Part shown: positions 34,625 to 41,861 of the stretch, in pieces
Numbering within the stretch: the stretch's first letter is position 1
Layout of the letters: each line of letters starts with the position of its first letter
NCBI GenBank assembly: GCA_934591815.1
Contig: CAKTPV010000010.1
Coordinates: 22,992 to 86,991 of the forward strand
Reading direction: 5' to 3'
Length of the DNA: 64,000 bases
From: an uncultured Oscillospiraceae bacterium
Lineage (GTDB): Bacteria; Bacillota; Clostridia; Oscillospirales; Oscillospiraceae
Program-made: the position numbers and the translations under genes
Notes under the pieces: model-generated
Database searches by the model: none
Seen by the model: the letters and a program-made list of their open reading frames with translations, nothing else
What the model was told of the DNA's origin: nothing

Positions 34625-35308
34625 ATGGATGTTACCTTTTCGCCGGCGCTCTCCGTGTACGCGGAATTGTGGGAGATCGCCAACCGGCGGCGGAGCGCGG
34701 ACGCGCAGTTCGCGCAGGCGTTGGCGCATATCCGCAGCGGCACGCCCGACGCTATGGCGAAAGCATTCGATCTGTTCAAGCGTTCGGGGGCCCACAACTT
34801 TACCGAGGCGCAGTTCGCCGCCGGATGGTGCTGTGAGCACGGCTGCGGCACGAAGCGCAGCTATCCGCAGGCCATCCGTTGGTACAAGCGGGCGGAGAAC
34901 AACGTGACTTCCGATGTAATGAGCGCTTTTGACCCTGTGGGTGAGGCGGAGAACGCCTTGCTCCGGCTGTATTTTGAGTGTGAGCCCTACGCGGCGACGG
35001 TAGATGCATTTCTGGACGCACAGGAACGGGGAGACAGCTTTATGGCTGACTACGAGGCGGCGGTGGGCGGCGACGCCATCGGGATGCTGCGTCTGGGGCA
35101 TCGGTACTATTACGGGCAGGACGTGGCGTGCGACCAGGCAGAGGGCATCCGCTGGTATCACCGTGCCGCCAAAGCTGGCTGTGATGCCGCCATGTCGCGG
35201 CTGGCAGCGATCTATGAGGCGGACAAGCACTATAAGGAAGCGGCAAAGTGGTATCGCCGCTATGCCGCGGAGCGTATCCGCTGGCGCAACCAACGGCTGA
35301 ATTGGTGA
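34625..35308 (+). CDS. Sel1-repeat (TPR-like) protein
   Basis: A 227-residue helical-repeat protein. Sel1-type units include 'AQFAAGWCCEHGCGTKRSYP' with 'QAIRWYKRAE', and 'GMLRLGHRYYYGQDVACDQA' with 'EGIRWYHRAAKAGCDAAMSR', each about 36 residues. Such repeats mediate protein-protein contacts. The ATG at 34625 is chosen because AGGAGG (34611-34616) is 8 bases upstream; an ATG at 34619 is too close. It is divergent from FtsH-like gene 1 and shares its promoter design, so it may be an adaptor or inhibitor for that protease; this is inference. Confidence 0.8.
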   Translation: MDVTFSPALSVYAELWEIANRRRSADAQFAQALAHIRSGTPDAMAKAFDLFKRSGAHNFTEAQFAAGWCCEHGCGTKRSYPQAIRWYKRAENNVTSDVMSAFDPVGEAENALLRLYFECEPYAATVDAFLDAQERGDSFMADYEAAVGGDAIGMLRLGHRYYYGQDVACDQAEGIRWYHRAAKAGCDAAMSRLAAIYEADKHYKEAAKWYRRYAAERIRWRNQRLNW

Positions 35309-35333
35309 AAAAAGTTCCAAGAAAATGGTGAAC

Positions 35334-35362
35334 TTGCGTTTTTCGACAACGGCTCTTATAAT
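35334..35362 (+). promoter_or_regulatory. Sigma-A promoter of the HNH gene
   Basis: TTGCGT (35334-35339), 17-base spacer, TATAAT (35357-35362), about 50 bases before the ATG at 35415, which has GAGAAGGAG upstream. Confidence 0.8.
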
Positions 35363-35414
35363 GGACGTACAGGCAATGGCACGCAAAATAATATGATGAG
35401 AAGGAGAATGAACG

Positions 35415-36023
35415 ATGGAAAGCAAGCAACTGTTGGAGAACTTCCTGAATAAAAAATATTCACACACAGAGATGCACTTATCTGAAGAAGACAAAGTGTT
35501 TCTTTCAAGATATGCTGTAGATCGAAGGCAAAGCAATTCGGTCGCAATGCTGAAAGAGTTGGATATCGGCGAATCCTTTGATCGGTATTTTCGCGAGAAC
35601 ATATATGCACGCATTGTGCGGGACGATATTCAAATCATCTATAAGCGATTTACGGCCAAGTTGACGGTGAAAAACGAAAACCCATTTGACGGGAAATTTC
35701 CGGTTTTTTTGGACTGGTGGATTTCAAAAATGGATGCGGATGGAAATTGTCATTGCTGCTATTGCGAAGTAAGCGAATCCACTGTGCAAGCTGCATTTCG
35801 TGAAGGACTTATTCATTCCAAGAAGCCCAGTTTCAATGGGAATCTGCAAATCGAGCGAAAGAATCCTCTCGGCGGATATAATCGTGATAATTGCGAATTT
35901 GCCTGCGTCATTTGCAACAATGCAAAAAGTGACATGATCTCATATGATGACTTCAAAAAATACTTTGCCGGTGGTGTCAAGCAATATTGGGGTCATATAG
36001 AAGAACAATTTCACAGAAAATAA
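35415..36023 (+). CDS. HNH endonuclease-like protein
   Basis: A 202-residue protein whose C-terminal half has an HNH/zinc arrangement: 'CHCCYCEVSES' (first Cys pair), 'NLQIERKNPLGGYNRDNCEF' (catalytic strand and loop; Glu replaces the usual His/Asp pair), and 'ACVICNNAKSDMISYDDFKK' (second Cys pair and helix). The N-terminal 100 residues have no recognised domain. The gene is clearly A/T-richer than its neighbours, suggesting separate acquisition. It has its own strong promoter and lies 9 bases upstream of the deiminase-family gene, so it probably heads an operon that reaches the retron. It may be a defence effector. Confidence 0.7.
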   Translation: MESKQLLENFLNKKYSHTEMHLSEEDKVFLSRYAVDRRQSNSVAMLKELDIGESFDRYFRENIYARIVRDDIQIIYKRFTAKLTVKNENPFDGKFPVFLDWWISKMDADGNCHCCYCEVSESTVQAAFREGLIHSKKPSFNGNLQIERKNPLGGYNRDNCEFACVICNNAKSDMISYDDFKKYFAGGVKQYWGHIEEQFHRK

Positions 36024-36032
36024 TCTGACCAT

Positions 36033-36845
36033 ATGAGCCAAGAAGTATTCTACCTCTCCACTCTCCTCCCTGTGCTTTATCCAACCGACGCAGAGACACT
36101 GTTCGCGACGCTGGCGGCGCACGATGTCCCCTACGCCCTGCTGGATGGCACACGGGACATATGGCTGCGAGACTTCATGCCGGTGCGGACAGGCTCCGGA
36201 AAGCTGGTGCCCTTCCGCTATGAGCCGTCGTACCTCTGGGATTGCCCGGAGCTGCGAACGGACTTTCGGCGCGATATAGCGCCGCAGCTTGGCCTGCCGG
36301 TTACATACAGCCATATCAACCTCGACGGCGGGAACGTGGTGTTCTCGCCGTCCGGGGTGCGCGTCCTGATCAGCGACCGCGTCTTTTCCGAAAACCCGGA
36401 GTATCCGCCTGTCGCGCTGGTGCGTGAGCTGTCGGAGCTGCTGGAGGCGGAGGTGATCGTCCTCCCGTCGCTGAAAAGCGACATGACCGGCCACGCCGAC
36501 GGCATGGCGCGGTTCCTCGACGACCGCACCGTGCTATGCAATCGGCCGCTGTCATCCTGCGGCTTTGAGCAAAAAGTAAAGCGGTCTGTGCGGGACTACG
36601 GCCTGGACGCGGTGGATTTTCCCTTTGTCCCGACCGGTGGGGTCAGCGCCGTTGGCTGCTACCTGAACTATTTGGAGACGGAACGGGTGGTTTTCCTGCC
36701 GGTGTTTGGCATCGAGCAGGATGCCGAGGCTGAGACTTCCGCGCGGCAGCTTTTCAGCAAAGAGATCGTGCCCATCAACATCCGGGAGATCGCCCAACAG
36801 GGCGGCTGTCTGAACTGCATCAGTTGGGAGGGACCTCATGCATAA
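36033..36845 (+). CDS. Agmatine deiminase / peptidylarginine deiminase-family protein
   Basis: A 270-residue member of the PAD_porph guanidine-modifying fold. Active-site segments are present in the usual order: 'TRDIWLRDFMPVRTG' (Asp/Arg), 'INLDGGNVVFSPSG', 'SDMTGHADGMARFLDD' (catalytic His-x-Asp) and 'GGCLNCISWE' (nucleophilic Cys near the C terminus). The fold hydrolyses guanidino groups to ureido groups. It is shorter than typical agmatine deiminase (~350 residues), lacking part of the N terminus, so agmatine is not assured. Its last 8 bases overlap the next gene (ATG at 36838), showing translational coupling. Such an enzyme between an HNH gene and a retron is unusual. Confidence 0.82.
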   Translation: MSQEVFYLSTLLPVLYPTDAETLFATLAAHDVPYALLDGTRDIWLRDFMPVRTGSGKLVPFRYEPSYLWDCPELRTDFRRDIAPQLGLPVTYSHINLDGGNVVFSPSGVRVLISDRVFSENPEYPPVALVRELSELLEAEVIVLPSLKSDMTGHADGMARFLDDRTVLCNRPLSSCGFEQKVKRSVRDYGLDAVDFPFVPTGGVSAVGCYLNYLETERVVFLPVFGIEQDAEAETSARQLFSKEIVPINIREIAQQGGCLNCISWEGPHA

Positions 36846-37533
36846 TGAACAGGATTTGAAGAAGACGCCGGAGTACCGCTCCGGTATGTTCCGCATCGCC
36901 ACCTGCCCCGTCTGCGGCTATCCCACGCTAGATATGTACTGGATCTGTGAGCATTGCGGCTGGGAGTATGACATCGAGCTGCAGACGGAGGATGAGGAGT
37001 CTCCCTGCAACGGTATGTCCCTGCGGGCATACCGCGAACTATACAAAACTGGAGGTATATCTATGAACGTGACCATCTGTTCCCGCAAAGCCGCCGAGGA
37101 ACTGCTGCGTACCGACACGCTCTCCCGCACGGCGGTGATCTCCTTCTGCGACCCACCCTCCGTCGGCAAGCCTGCCCCGGTGCCCCCGCTGGACTACGCC
37201 GGCAAAGCAGCGCGGGTGTTCACCGTGGTCGTTCACGATCTGGATCTGACAGCTCTGCCGGATGTAGGGCTGGACTACGACACCTACATGCCGGAGGCGG
37301 ACGCGCTGGCGGCGTTTATCTGTCAGGCAAGGGCGGACGGGCTGGATATCCTCTGCCAGTGCGAGTACGGGCAGAGCCGCAGCGCCGCCTGCGCCGCCGC
37401 GATTTTGGAGTATTTCAACGGCACCGGCATCTCCGTCTTTGCCGACTACCGCTATTACCCCAACCAAGTGGTGTATCACAAGATCATGGACGCGCTGACC
37501 CGGTACGGGCCGGAGACGCAGTCATCCACTTGA
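36838..37533 (+). CDS. CPCC zinc-domain protein fused to a tyrosine/dual-specificity phosphatase-like domain
   Basis: A 231-residue frame with two parts. Residues ~20-70 are a CPCC-type zinc module ('CPVCGYPTLDMYWICEHCGW', then 'GMSLRAYRELYKTGG'). From residue 76 ('MNVTICSRKAAEELLRTDTL') there is a small phosphatase-like domain with the P-loop 'CQCEYGQSRSAACAAAIL' (CxxGxxR, near residue 184) and an upstream Asp in 'VVHDLDLTALPD'. A GGAGG sits 7 bases before the internal ATG at 37063, so the phosphatase is probably also, or only, made separately. A deleted copy begins exactly at this ATG at 32.39 kb, supporting an independent unit. It lies just upstream of the retron RNA. Confidence 0.75.
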   Translation: MHNEQDLKKTPEYRSGMFRIATCPVCGYPTLDMYWICEHCGWEYDIELQTEDEESPCNGMSLRAYRELYKTGGISMNVTICSRKAAEELLRTDTLSRTAVISFCDPPSVGKPAPVPPLDYAGKAARVFTVVVHDLDLTALPDVGLDYDTYMPEADALAAFICQARADGLDILCQCEYGQSRSAACAAAILEYFNGTGISVFADYRYYPNQVVYHKIMDALTRYGPETQSST

Positions 37534-37574
37534 CTTTCCCGTCAAAGCGCTTTACCATATAAGCATAACCGAAG

Positions 37575-37774
37575 ATCAGCCCCATGCAGTAGTGTACAGC
37601 TTAGAGTTTCGTACTTTGAGGAGGGCGGCGAGTCGCCGCTCTGTTTACTAAGAGGACGCACGCTTCGCAAGCGAAGCGACCGCCTGATACCGCTCCGTCG
37701 AATTCGCGAATCACCATATGATTATCAATTCGACTCCGCTCACATCAGGTCACTTTGTACTGCACGGGGCTGAT
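37575..37774 (+). ncRNA. Retron msr-msd RNA
   Basis: Immediately upstream of the reverse transcriptase. Terminal inverted repeats a1 (37575-37591) and a2 (37758-37774) pair over 16 of 17 positions. Between them are an msr-type stem GCGGCG-AGT-CGCCGC (37625-37639), a perfect 8-bp hairpin CGCTTCGC-AA-GCGAAGCG (37661-37678) and a long msd-type stem closed by CCTGAT/ATCAGG (37683-37688 with 37744-37749) containing GTCGAATT/AATTCGAC and an inner AATCA/TGATT. The branching G would lie just after a1, in 'TAGTGTACAGC'. The whole is ~200 bases with a2 ending 20 bases before the RT start, the standard retron layout. Structure assignment is by eye. Confidence 0.85.
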
Positions 37775-37794
37775 TCTATGTCAGGGAGGCCTCT

Positions 37795-38859
37795 ATGAAA
37801 ATCGAGAAAGATGCGGTCACCTTCGAAATGCCGGACGCAGACTTCGTGGCCAAATTCGGTATGCAGGCCGCGGCGGATATGGTACTGGATTTTCACTGCT
37901 TTCACCCGCAGCTGCCGTTCCTGTACGACGCCCGGCAGTTGGCGGCGTTTCTCTCTACCAGCAGGCAGAAGCTCCTTTACTATGCGCGGCACACGGCGGC
38001 AGCATATCACCCCGTCACCATCCCCAAGCGTAACGGCGATGTGCGCATACTGTCCGTGCCGGACGACACGCTGCGTCGCTGGCAGCGGAAGATCTGCCGG
38101 GATCTCCTCGCCTATCTGCCTGTCGCACCGCAGGCCACCGCTTATCGAAAGGGCGGCACTCTCAGCGGCAACGCCGCGCCCCATGTGGGCAAACGGTATC
38201 TCCTGAAGCTGGATATCTCCGACTTTTTCGGCAGTATCCGCTTTGAACAGGTCCACTCTGCCGCCTTTCACACCCGGTACTTCTCCCGGCAGGTGGGCTT
38301 TCTGCTGACCGTTTTGTGCTGCAAGGACGGTGTCTTGCCGCAGGGCGCGCCCACCTCTCCCGCGCTTTCCAATCTGGTCATGCGGAATTTTGATACGAAC
38401 ATGGCACGCTGGTGCCAGCGGCGCGGCATCGCATACACGCGGTACTGCGATGACCTGACCTTTTCTGCCGATCATCCGCTGTTCGCCGTCTATTCGAAGG
38501 CGAAAAATATGCTGGCGGAGATGGGCTTTGATCTAAATGAAACCAAGACCCATTTTATCACCAATGCCGGACGGCAGAGCGTGACCGGGCTGACCGTCAA
38601 CGAGAAGGTATCCGTGCCGGCCGGCTATAAGCGCTTACTTCGGCAGGAGGTCTATTACGCCCTGCGCTTTGGTCTGGCGGACAGCATCCTGCGGGGCGGC
38701 CGCGCAGCGCTTCGCACAGACGGCGTTCCTGATACGGAGCGCTACCGGCAGCAGCTATTGGGGCGGATCCAGTATGTGCTGCAGATCGAGCCAGGAAACC
38801 GCTGGTTCCGCGAAGCAAAGCAAAAGTTGCTGTCCTGCGATGACCTCCCGAAGGTCTGA
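37795..38859 (+). CDS. Retron-type reverse transcriptase
   Basis: A 354-residue RT without maturase or endonuclease domains. Motifs in order: 'ITIPKRNGDVRIL'-type strand (here 'VTIPKRNGDVRILSVPD'), 'KLDISDFFGSI' (first catalytic Asp), 'LPQGAPTSPALSNLV', 'YTRYCDDLTFSAD' (YxDD with Cys in place of Ala), and the C-terminal 'SVTGLTVNEKVSVPAGYKRL', the VTG region typical of retron RTs that binds the msr stem. It would copy the msd part of the adjacent RNA into branched multicopy DNA. GGGAGG lies 9 bases upstream of the ATG. No downstream gene follows, so the effector is probably among the upstream genes. Confidence 0.93.
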   Translation: MKIEKDAVTFEMPDADFVAKFGMQAAADMVLDFHCFHPQLPFLYDARQLAAFLSTSRQKLLYYARHTAAAYHPVTIPKRNGDVRILSVPDDTLRRWQRKICRDLLAYLPVAPQATAYRKGGTLSGNAAPHVGKRYLLKLDISDFFGSIRFEQVHSAAFHTRYFSRQVGFLLTVLCCKDGVLPQGAPTSPALSNLVMRNFDTNMARWCQRRGIAYTRYCDDLTFSADHPLFAVYSKAKNMLAEMGFDLNETKTHFITNAGRQSVTGLTVNEKVSVPAGYKRLLRQEVYYALRFGLADSILRGGRAALRTDGVPDTERYRQQLLGRIQYVLQIEPGNRWFREAKQKLLSCDDLPKV

Positions 38860-38897
38860 CGCCTATTCTTTAATTACAGCGCGGGCATTTCTGCGCC
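38860..38897 (+). repeat. 38-bp direct repeat, copy 1
   Basis: Identical at 36 of 38 positions to 44585-44622 (differences at 38882 and 38885). Begins one base after the RT stop codon and brackets the segment 38.9-44.6 kb. Confidence 0.85.
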
Positions 38898-39023
38898 AAT
38901 GCGCAGCGGGATGTCCCGTGGAACTTCAACAGGGCAGCAGGTACAACATCTCAAAAGCGGTAGAATCGGCGTTTCTGCAATTTTTCAGATATGCCGGCAT
39001 ATTGCTTGATGCTGCCGTAAAAC

Positions 39024-39052
39024 TTGTTTTCCTGTTTTGTGAATGCTATACT
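39024..39052 (+). promoter_or_regulatory. Sigma-A promoter of the DUF2779 remnant
   Basis: TTGTTT (39024-39029), 17 bases, TATACT (39047-39052) with an extended TGC. The promoter survives although the gene does not. Confidence 0.65.
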
Positions 39053-39096
39053 CAAGACAGGATTTCCAGACAAATTACCCAGAGAGGGGAATCGGC

Positions 39097-39237
39097 GTGG
39101 TCAACCTTTCCAAGTCCAAATACTGCGCGCTGTGGCAATGTCCGAAAATGCTGTGGCTCCGCAAATATAAGCCGGAGCTTGCCGAGGCGGACAGCCATAC
39201 GCTGTCCATTATGGAGACCGGCAACGCCGTGGGCTGA
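39097..39237 (+). pseudogene. N-terminal remnant of a DUF2779 nuclease-like gene
   Basis: Starts GTG 39097 after GAGGGG and encodes 46 residues, 'VVNLSKSKYCALWQCPKMLW' and 'SHTLSIMETGNAVG', which match the very start of DUF2779 proteins (PD-(D/E)xK superfamily, normally several hundred residues). It then stops at TGA, overlapping a fragment that encodes a different protein's C terminus (second copy of the 22.32-kb element). An internal deletion joined the two. Confidence 0.75.
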
Positions 39238-39290
39238 GTTTATCAAGTGGTTAAGCAAAGAAGAGGTGTGACCATTGGTCACACCTCTTC
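39236..39290 (+). repeat. Second copy of the 22.32-kb gene end with terminator
   Basis: Encodes 'EFIKWLSKEEV' before TGA, against 'EFIEWLKKEEV' at 22.32 kb, followed by a 14-bp terminator stem (39260-39273 with 39277-39290) and TTTGTTGTTT. It terminates any transcript from the DUF2779 promoter. Confidence 0.8.
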
Positions 39291-39395
39291 TTTGTTGTTT
39301 GCATATTCGCGCAGGCAGTGCTACCCCTGACTCACAGCGTCCCACGCTTCCGCCAGCGAAGCAAGGGCCTTCCGTATTTCGGGGAAATGCGGTCG

Positions 39396-40097
39396 TTACT
39401 GCCGCTGCGTTTCCCAGATCAGGCTGTCGAGAAAGCGCACTGTGATATTCGGGTATTCGGGCTTCAGCATTTCGACCGTACGCACCATAATTGCCTGTAC
39501 ATCATCGTCCGTCAGCTTCTGCAGAGCGCACGTCTCCTTGATGAAGCGCACGATGTGCCTGTCCGGTTTGACGCGGTTTTCATCACCGGCCAGCATATAG
39601 AGGTACTTCAGCATGATGCCGCTGCTTTGGCCGCGCACCGACTTGATGTCCTTATCAAGGGCGGCCTTGTCCGCGTAGTCATTGAAGTCGCGCAGCGTAT
39701 TGATGCCGTGCTTCTGGCAGACCAGCGCGACCTCTCGGCACGCTTCCGCCTTCAAAATGCCGTTGCGGCTGGAAGTCCGCTGCATGTTGTGAAGCACATT
39801 CTTGGAAAAGTCCTCGATCGTATCATATTTCGCGACATTCGTGAGGAAATCACGGATCGTATGCTCCGTCTCGTCCGTCTGCGTTCTGGATATGGTAAGG
39901 TCAAACGTCCCGATATAGCTGTTGACAACGTTCACGACCGAGGTATACCGGACGCCGATGGAAAACACGGCATCCAAAATGCAAATGGGCAAGGATTTAT
40001 AAAAATCCTTGAACGGATCGTCACGATCTTTCAGTGCATTACCAAATTCTTTTGCGCTGTGCGCCGCCAGCAGTTCTGCTGCCCTCTGAATATCCAT
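39396..40097 (-). CDS. Helix-hairpin-helix DNA glycosylase-like (endonuclease III superfamily) protein
   Basis: A 233-residue protein. The segment 'IKSVRGQSSGIMLKYLYMLA' followed by 'GDENRVKPDRHIVRFI' corresponds to the HhH-GPD hairpin and the catalytic-Asp strand of the endonuclease III fold, with Asp in 'KPDRHI' at the position of the conserved aspartate. The iron-sulfur cluster cysteines of Nth are absent. The N-terminal ~110 residues are helical with no recognised domain. Base-excision activity is not proved for this subgroup, which often occurs in mobile regions. It is transcribed alone on the minus strand with A/T-rich upstream DNA. Confidence 0.6.
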   Translation of the reverse strand: MDIQRAAELLAAHSAKEFGNALKDRDDPFKDFYKSLPICILDAVFSIGVRYTSVVNVVNSYIGTFDLTISRTQTDETEHTIRDFLTNVAKYDTIEDFSKNVLHNMQRTSSRNGILKAEACREVALVCQKHGINTLRDFNDYADKAALDKDIKSVRGQSSGIMLKYLYMLAGDENRVKPDRHIVRFIKETCALQKLTDDDVQAIMVRTVEMLKPEYPNITVRFLDSLIWETQRQ

Positions 40098-40208
40098 TTC
40101 TATAAGCCCCTCTTTCTTTAAATTTTAGGCATTTCGCCGATTATGTCAGAGGTTCCCCAGACACTTTCGTACATTATATCACACACTTCCCAGTAAAACA
40201 ACACTCCC

Positions 40209-40704
40209 TTACCCTTTACCGCCCCAGCCGTCATCCAGATGACATCTGTAATGGCGGCTGTTGTCGTATCGGAGCAGCGGCTCTGTCGTGATGGCAAAGG
40301 CCGCCTGTATCTCCGGCAGCAGTGACAGCGGCACGCGGGGGCTCATGTAGATCACCGGCTGTCCCCTGTTGTCCGCGTCCACCCTGCCGCGGGGATAGTA
40401 ATTGTACGGCTTGCCGCGGGAACCGTGAAGCTGCTCCCACAGCTTTTTGTGGTTGTATGTGACGCCGGATCGGGCGGTGCCCTCGGCATATACCCCCTCT
40501 ATACGCTTCGCCTCCGCTGGAGAGGTATATTTCAAACGTGTTGTCCTTGTCAAACAGGATGCACTCTACGCCCTGCCAGTCGTAGGTGCCCGTCAATCGC
40601 CTCGTCTCCCTGCCGGGGATGCCCGCCGCCTTGTCTCCGCCGCAGGCACATATTGAAAACGCAAGAAGAAGGATCACACTCCCTATCAGAAAACTACGCT
40701 TCAT
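40209..40704 (-). pseudogene. Small lipoprotein gene with an apparent frameshift
   Basis: From 40704 the frame begins 'MKRSFLIGSVILLLAFSICA', then Cys-Gly-Gly, a lipoprotein signal with a lipobox, and continues 'GTYDWQGVECILFDKDNTFE'. Near 40510-40530 the protein-like sequence moves to another frame, reading 'SPAEAKRIEGVYAEGTARSG', 'KPYNYYPRGRVDADNRGQPV' and ending at 40209. One lost or gained base near 40513 would join them into a ~165-residue lipoprotein. A sequencing error could give the same picture. Function unknown. Confidence 0.5.
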
Positions 40705-40740
40705 AACTTCATAATCTGTATTCCTTTCGTTTCGAAATAG

Positions 40741-40770
40741 CGGAGGCCTGAAACCGAACTTCGGCCTCCG
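40741..40770. terminator. Inverted repeat in the 40.7-40.94 kb gap
   Basis: A perfect 8-bp stem CGGAGGCC/GGCCTCCG (40741-40748 with 40763-40770), then GGGGAAAGTTTTC. It could be a weak terminator; the rest of 40705-40944 holds no gene. Confidence 0.35.
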
Positions 40771-40944
40771 GGGAAAGTTTTCTTGCTTTGTCCGCAGCGA
40801 ATACATTTTCTTCCAACCTTATACCATGGGCTCATAACGGATAACAAAGGGAATAACCGGCCTCCGCTCACCACACTGCACACGATGGGAGACCCCTGTC
40901 GGAAGTTTTGAAAAAATTGCTGCGGTCAAAACAACGGAACGGAC

Positions 40945-41460
40945 TTACACGGGCAGCTCGAAGGTGTCCTGCTGGTTGGCTGCGTCCAGCGCCATCTGGG
41001 CGCGGGCCAGCTCGTCCGCCGCCTGCTCATAGTCGGCCTCCACCGCCGCGATGTCGTAATTGGCGTAGGAGTAGTCGATCAGGTCAGCGCGGCGGCCATA
41101 CTGCTCCTCCGCACGCTCCATAGGCAGGCGGTTCTTCATCGCCGCCAGCTTATTCTTGCGGCGGGTAAGCTGGGGAATGTACACCAGCATCTCGTCAATG
41201 GTCATGTCGAAGCCGGGTACGGTATGGGTGGCGTTGAACAGGTTGATGGCGTGCTTGATGCGGCGGATGCACCGCTCCAGCTCCGCCAGACGGCGCTGGG
41301 TGTCCGCGTAATCATAGGCGGGGCGCACGGATTCCACATTCTCGCCGGCGGCGGCGCGGAACTCCCTGCTGCGGCTCTCCTTCTCCCGCAGGGACACATA
41401 TTCATCGGTCAGCTTCTTCAGCCGCTTATTGGCCTGTGCAGAGGTATACTTCATAGTCAT
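40945..41460 (-). CDS. Coiled-coil protein of unknown function
   Basis: A 171-residue, almost wholly helical, highly charged protein. Two long amphipathic stretches are visible: 'AQANKRLKKLTDEYVSLREK' (residues ~6-25) and 'TQRRLAELERCIRRIKHAIN' (~54-73), with a third in 'YEQAADELARAQMALDAANQ' at the C terminus. The start is ATG 41460, behind GAGAGG. It is the last gene of the minus-strand operon that begins with FtsH-like gene 2, 54 bases after its neighbour. Similar small helical proteins are common in Clostridia mobile DNA, but I cannot name a function. Confidence 0.65.
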   Translation of the reverse strand: MTMKYTSAQANKRLKKLTDEYVSLREKESRSREFRAAAGENVESVRPAYDYADTQRRLAELERCIRRIKHAINLFNATHTVPGFDMTIDEMLVYIPQLTRRKNKLAAMKNRLPMERAEEQYGRRADLIDYSYANYDIAAVEADYEQAADELARAQMALDAANQQDTFELPV

Positions 41461-41514
41461 TCGTCCTCTCCCTTCCATTCCTCTTTGTTTGTGTTCTTCT
41501 GGTTCACGCCGCGG

Positions 41515-41853
41515 TCATACCGCCGCCCTCCGCCTGCGGCACAGCGCGGCGGGTACGATCCCGACCACGGTCTGTTCCGCGTCCCCGGCGTGAAAGCGCT
41601 CCCGCGCAAGAAGCCGCTCCACCTCCGCAATGGCGGCACAGATGTCCCGCTCACTGGGCGCTGCCGCCCACGGCACCTCATAATAGCGATAACGCCCCTT
41701 GACGCCCGCGTACCTGGCGGCGTCACAGTGGGGGGATAGCATCGCCTGCAGATCCTCCAGATAGTACGTCAGCGTTTCCTCTCGGCTTGGATAGCCGCAG
41801 CATGACCGCTCCTGATATGACCGCTCCAAGGCGGCGTTTGCATAGTATCCCAT
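41515..41853 (-). CDS. Hypothetical protein in the FtsH-like 2 operon
   Basis: A 112-residue protein beginning 'MGYYANAALERSYQERSCCG'. GAGGTG precedes the ATG at 41853, and the gene starts 8 bases after the phosphatase stop. The middle contains 'YAGVKGRYRYYEVPWA', and a predicted helix 'ERDICAAIAEVERLLARERF' follows. It is short, tyrosine-rich and lacks known motifs. The tail after residue ~95 is Arg/Ala-rich. Confidence 0.6.
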   Translation of the reverse strand: MGYYANAALERSYQERSCCGYPSREETLTYYLEDLQAMLSPHCDAARYAGVKGRYRYYEVPWAAAPSERDICAAIAEVERLLARERFHAGDAEQTVVGIVPAALCRRRRAAV

Positions 41854-41861
41854 GTCACACC

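Noticed and set aside
39396-40097. Direct naming as endonuclease III (nth)
   Set aside because: The fold region matches, but the iron-sulfur cysteines are missing and the N-terminal half is different.
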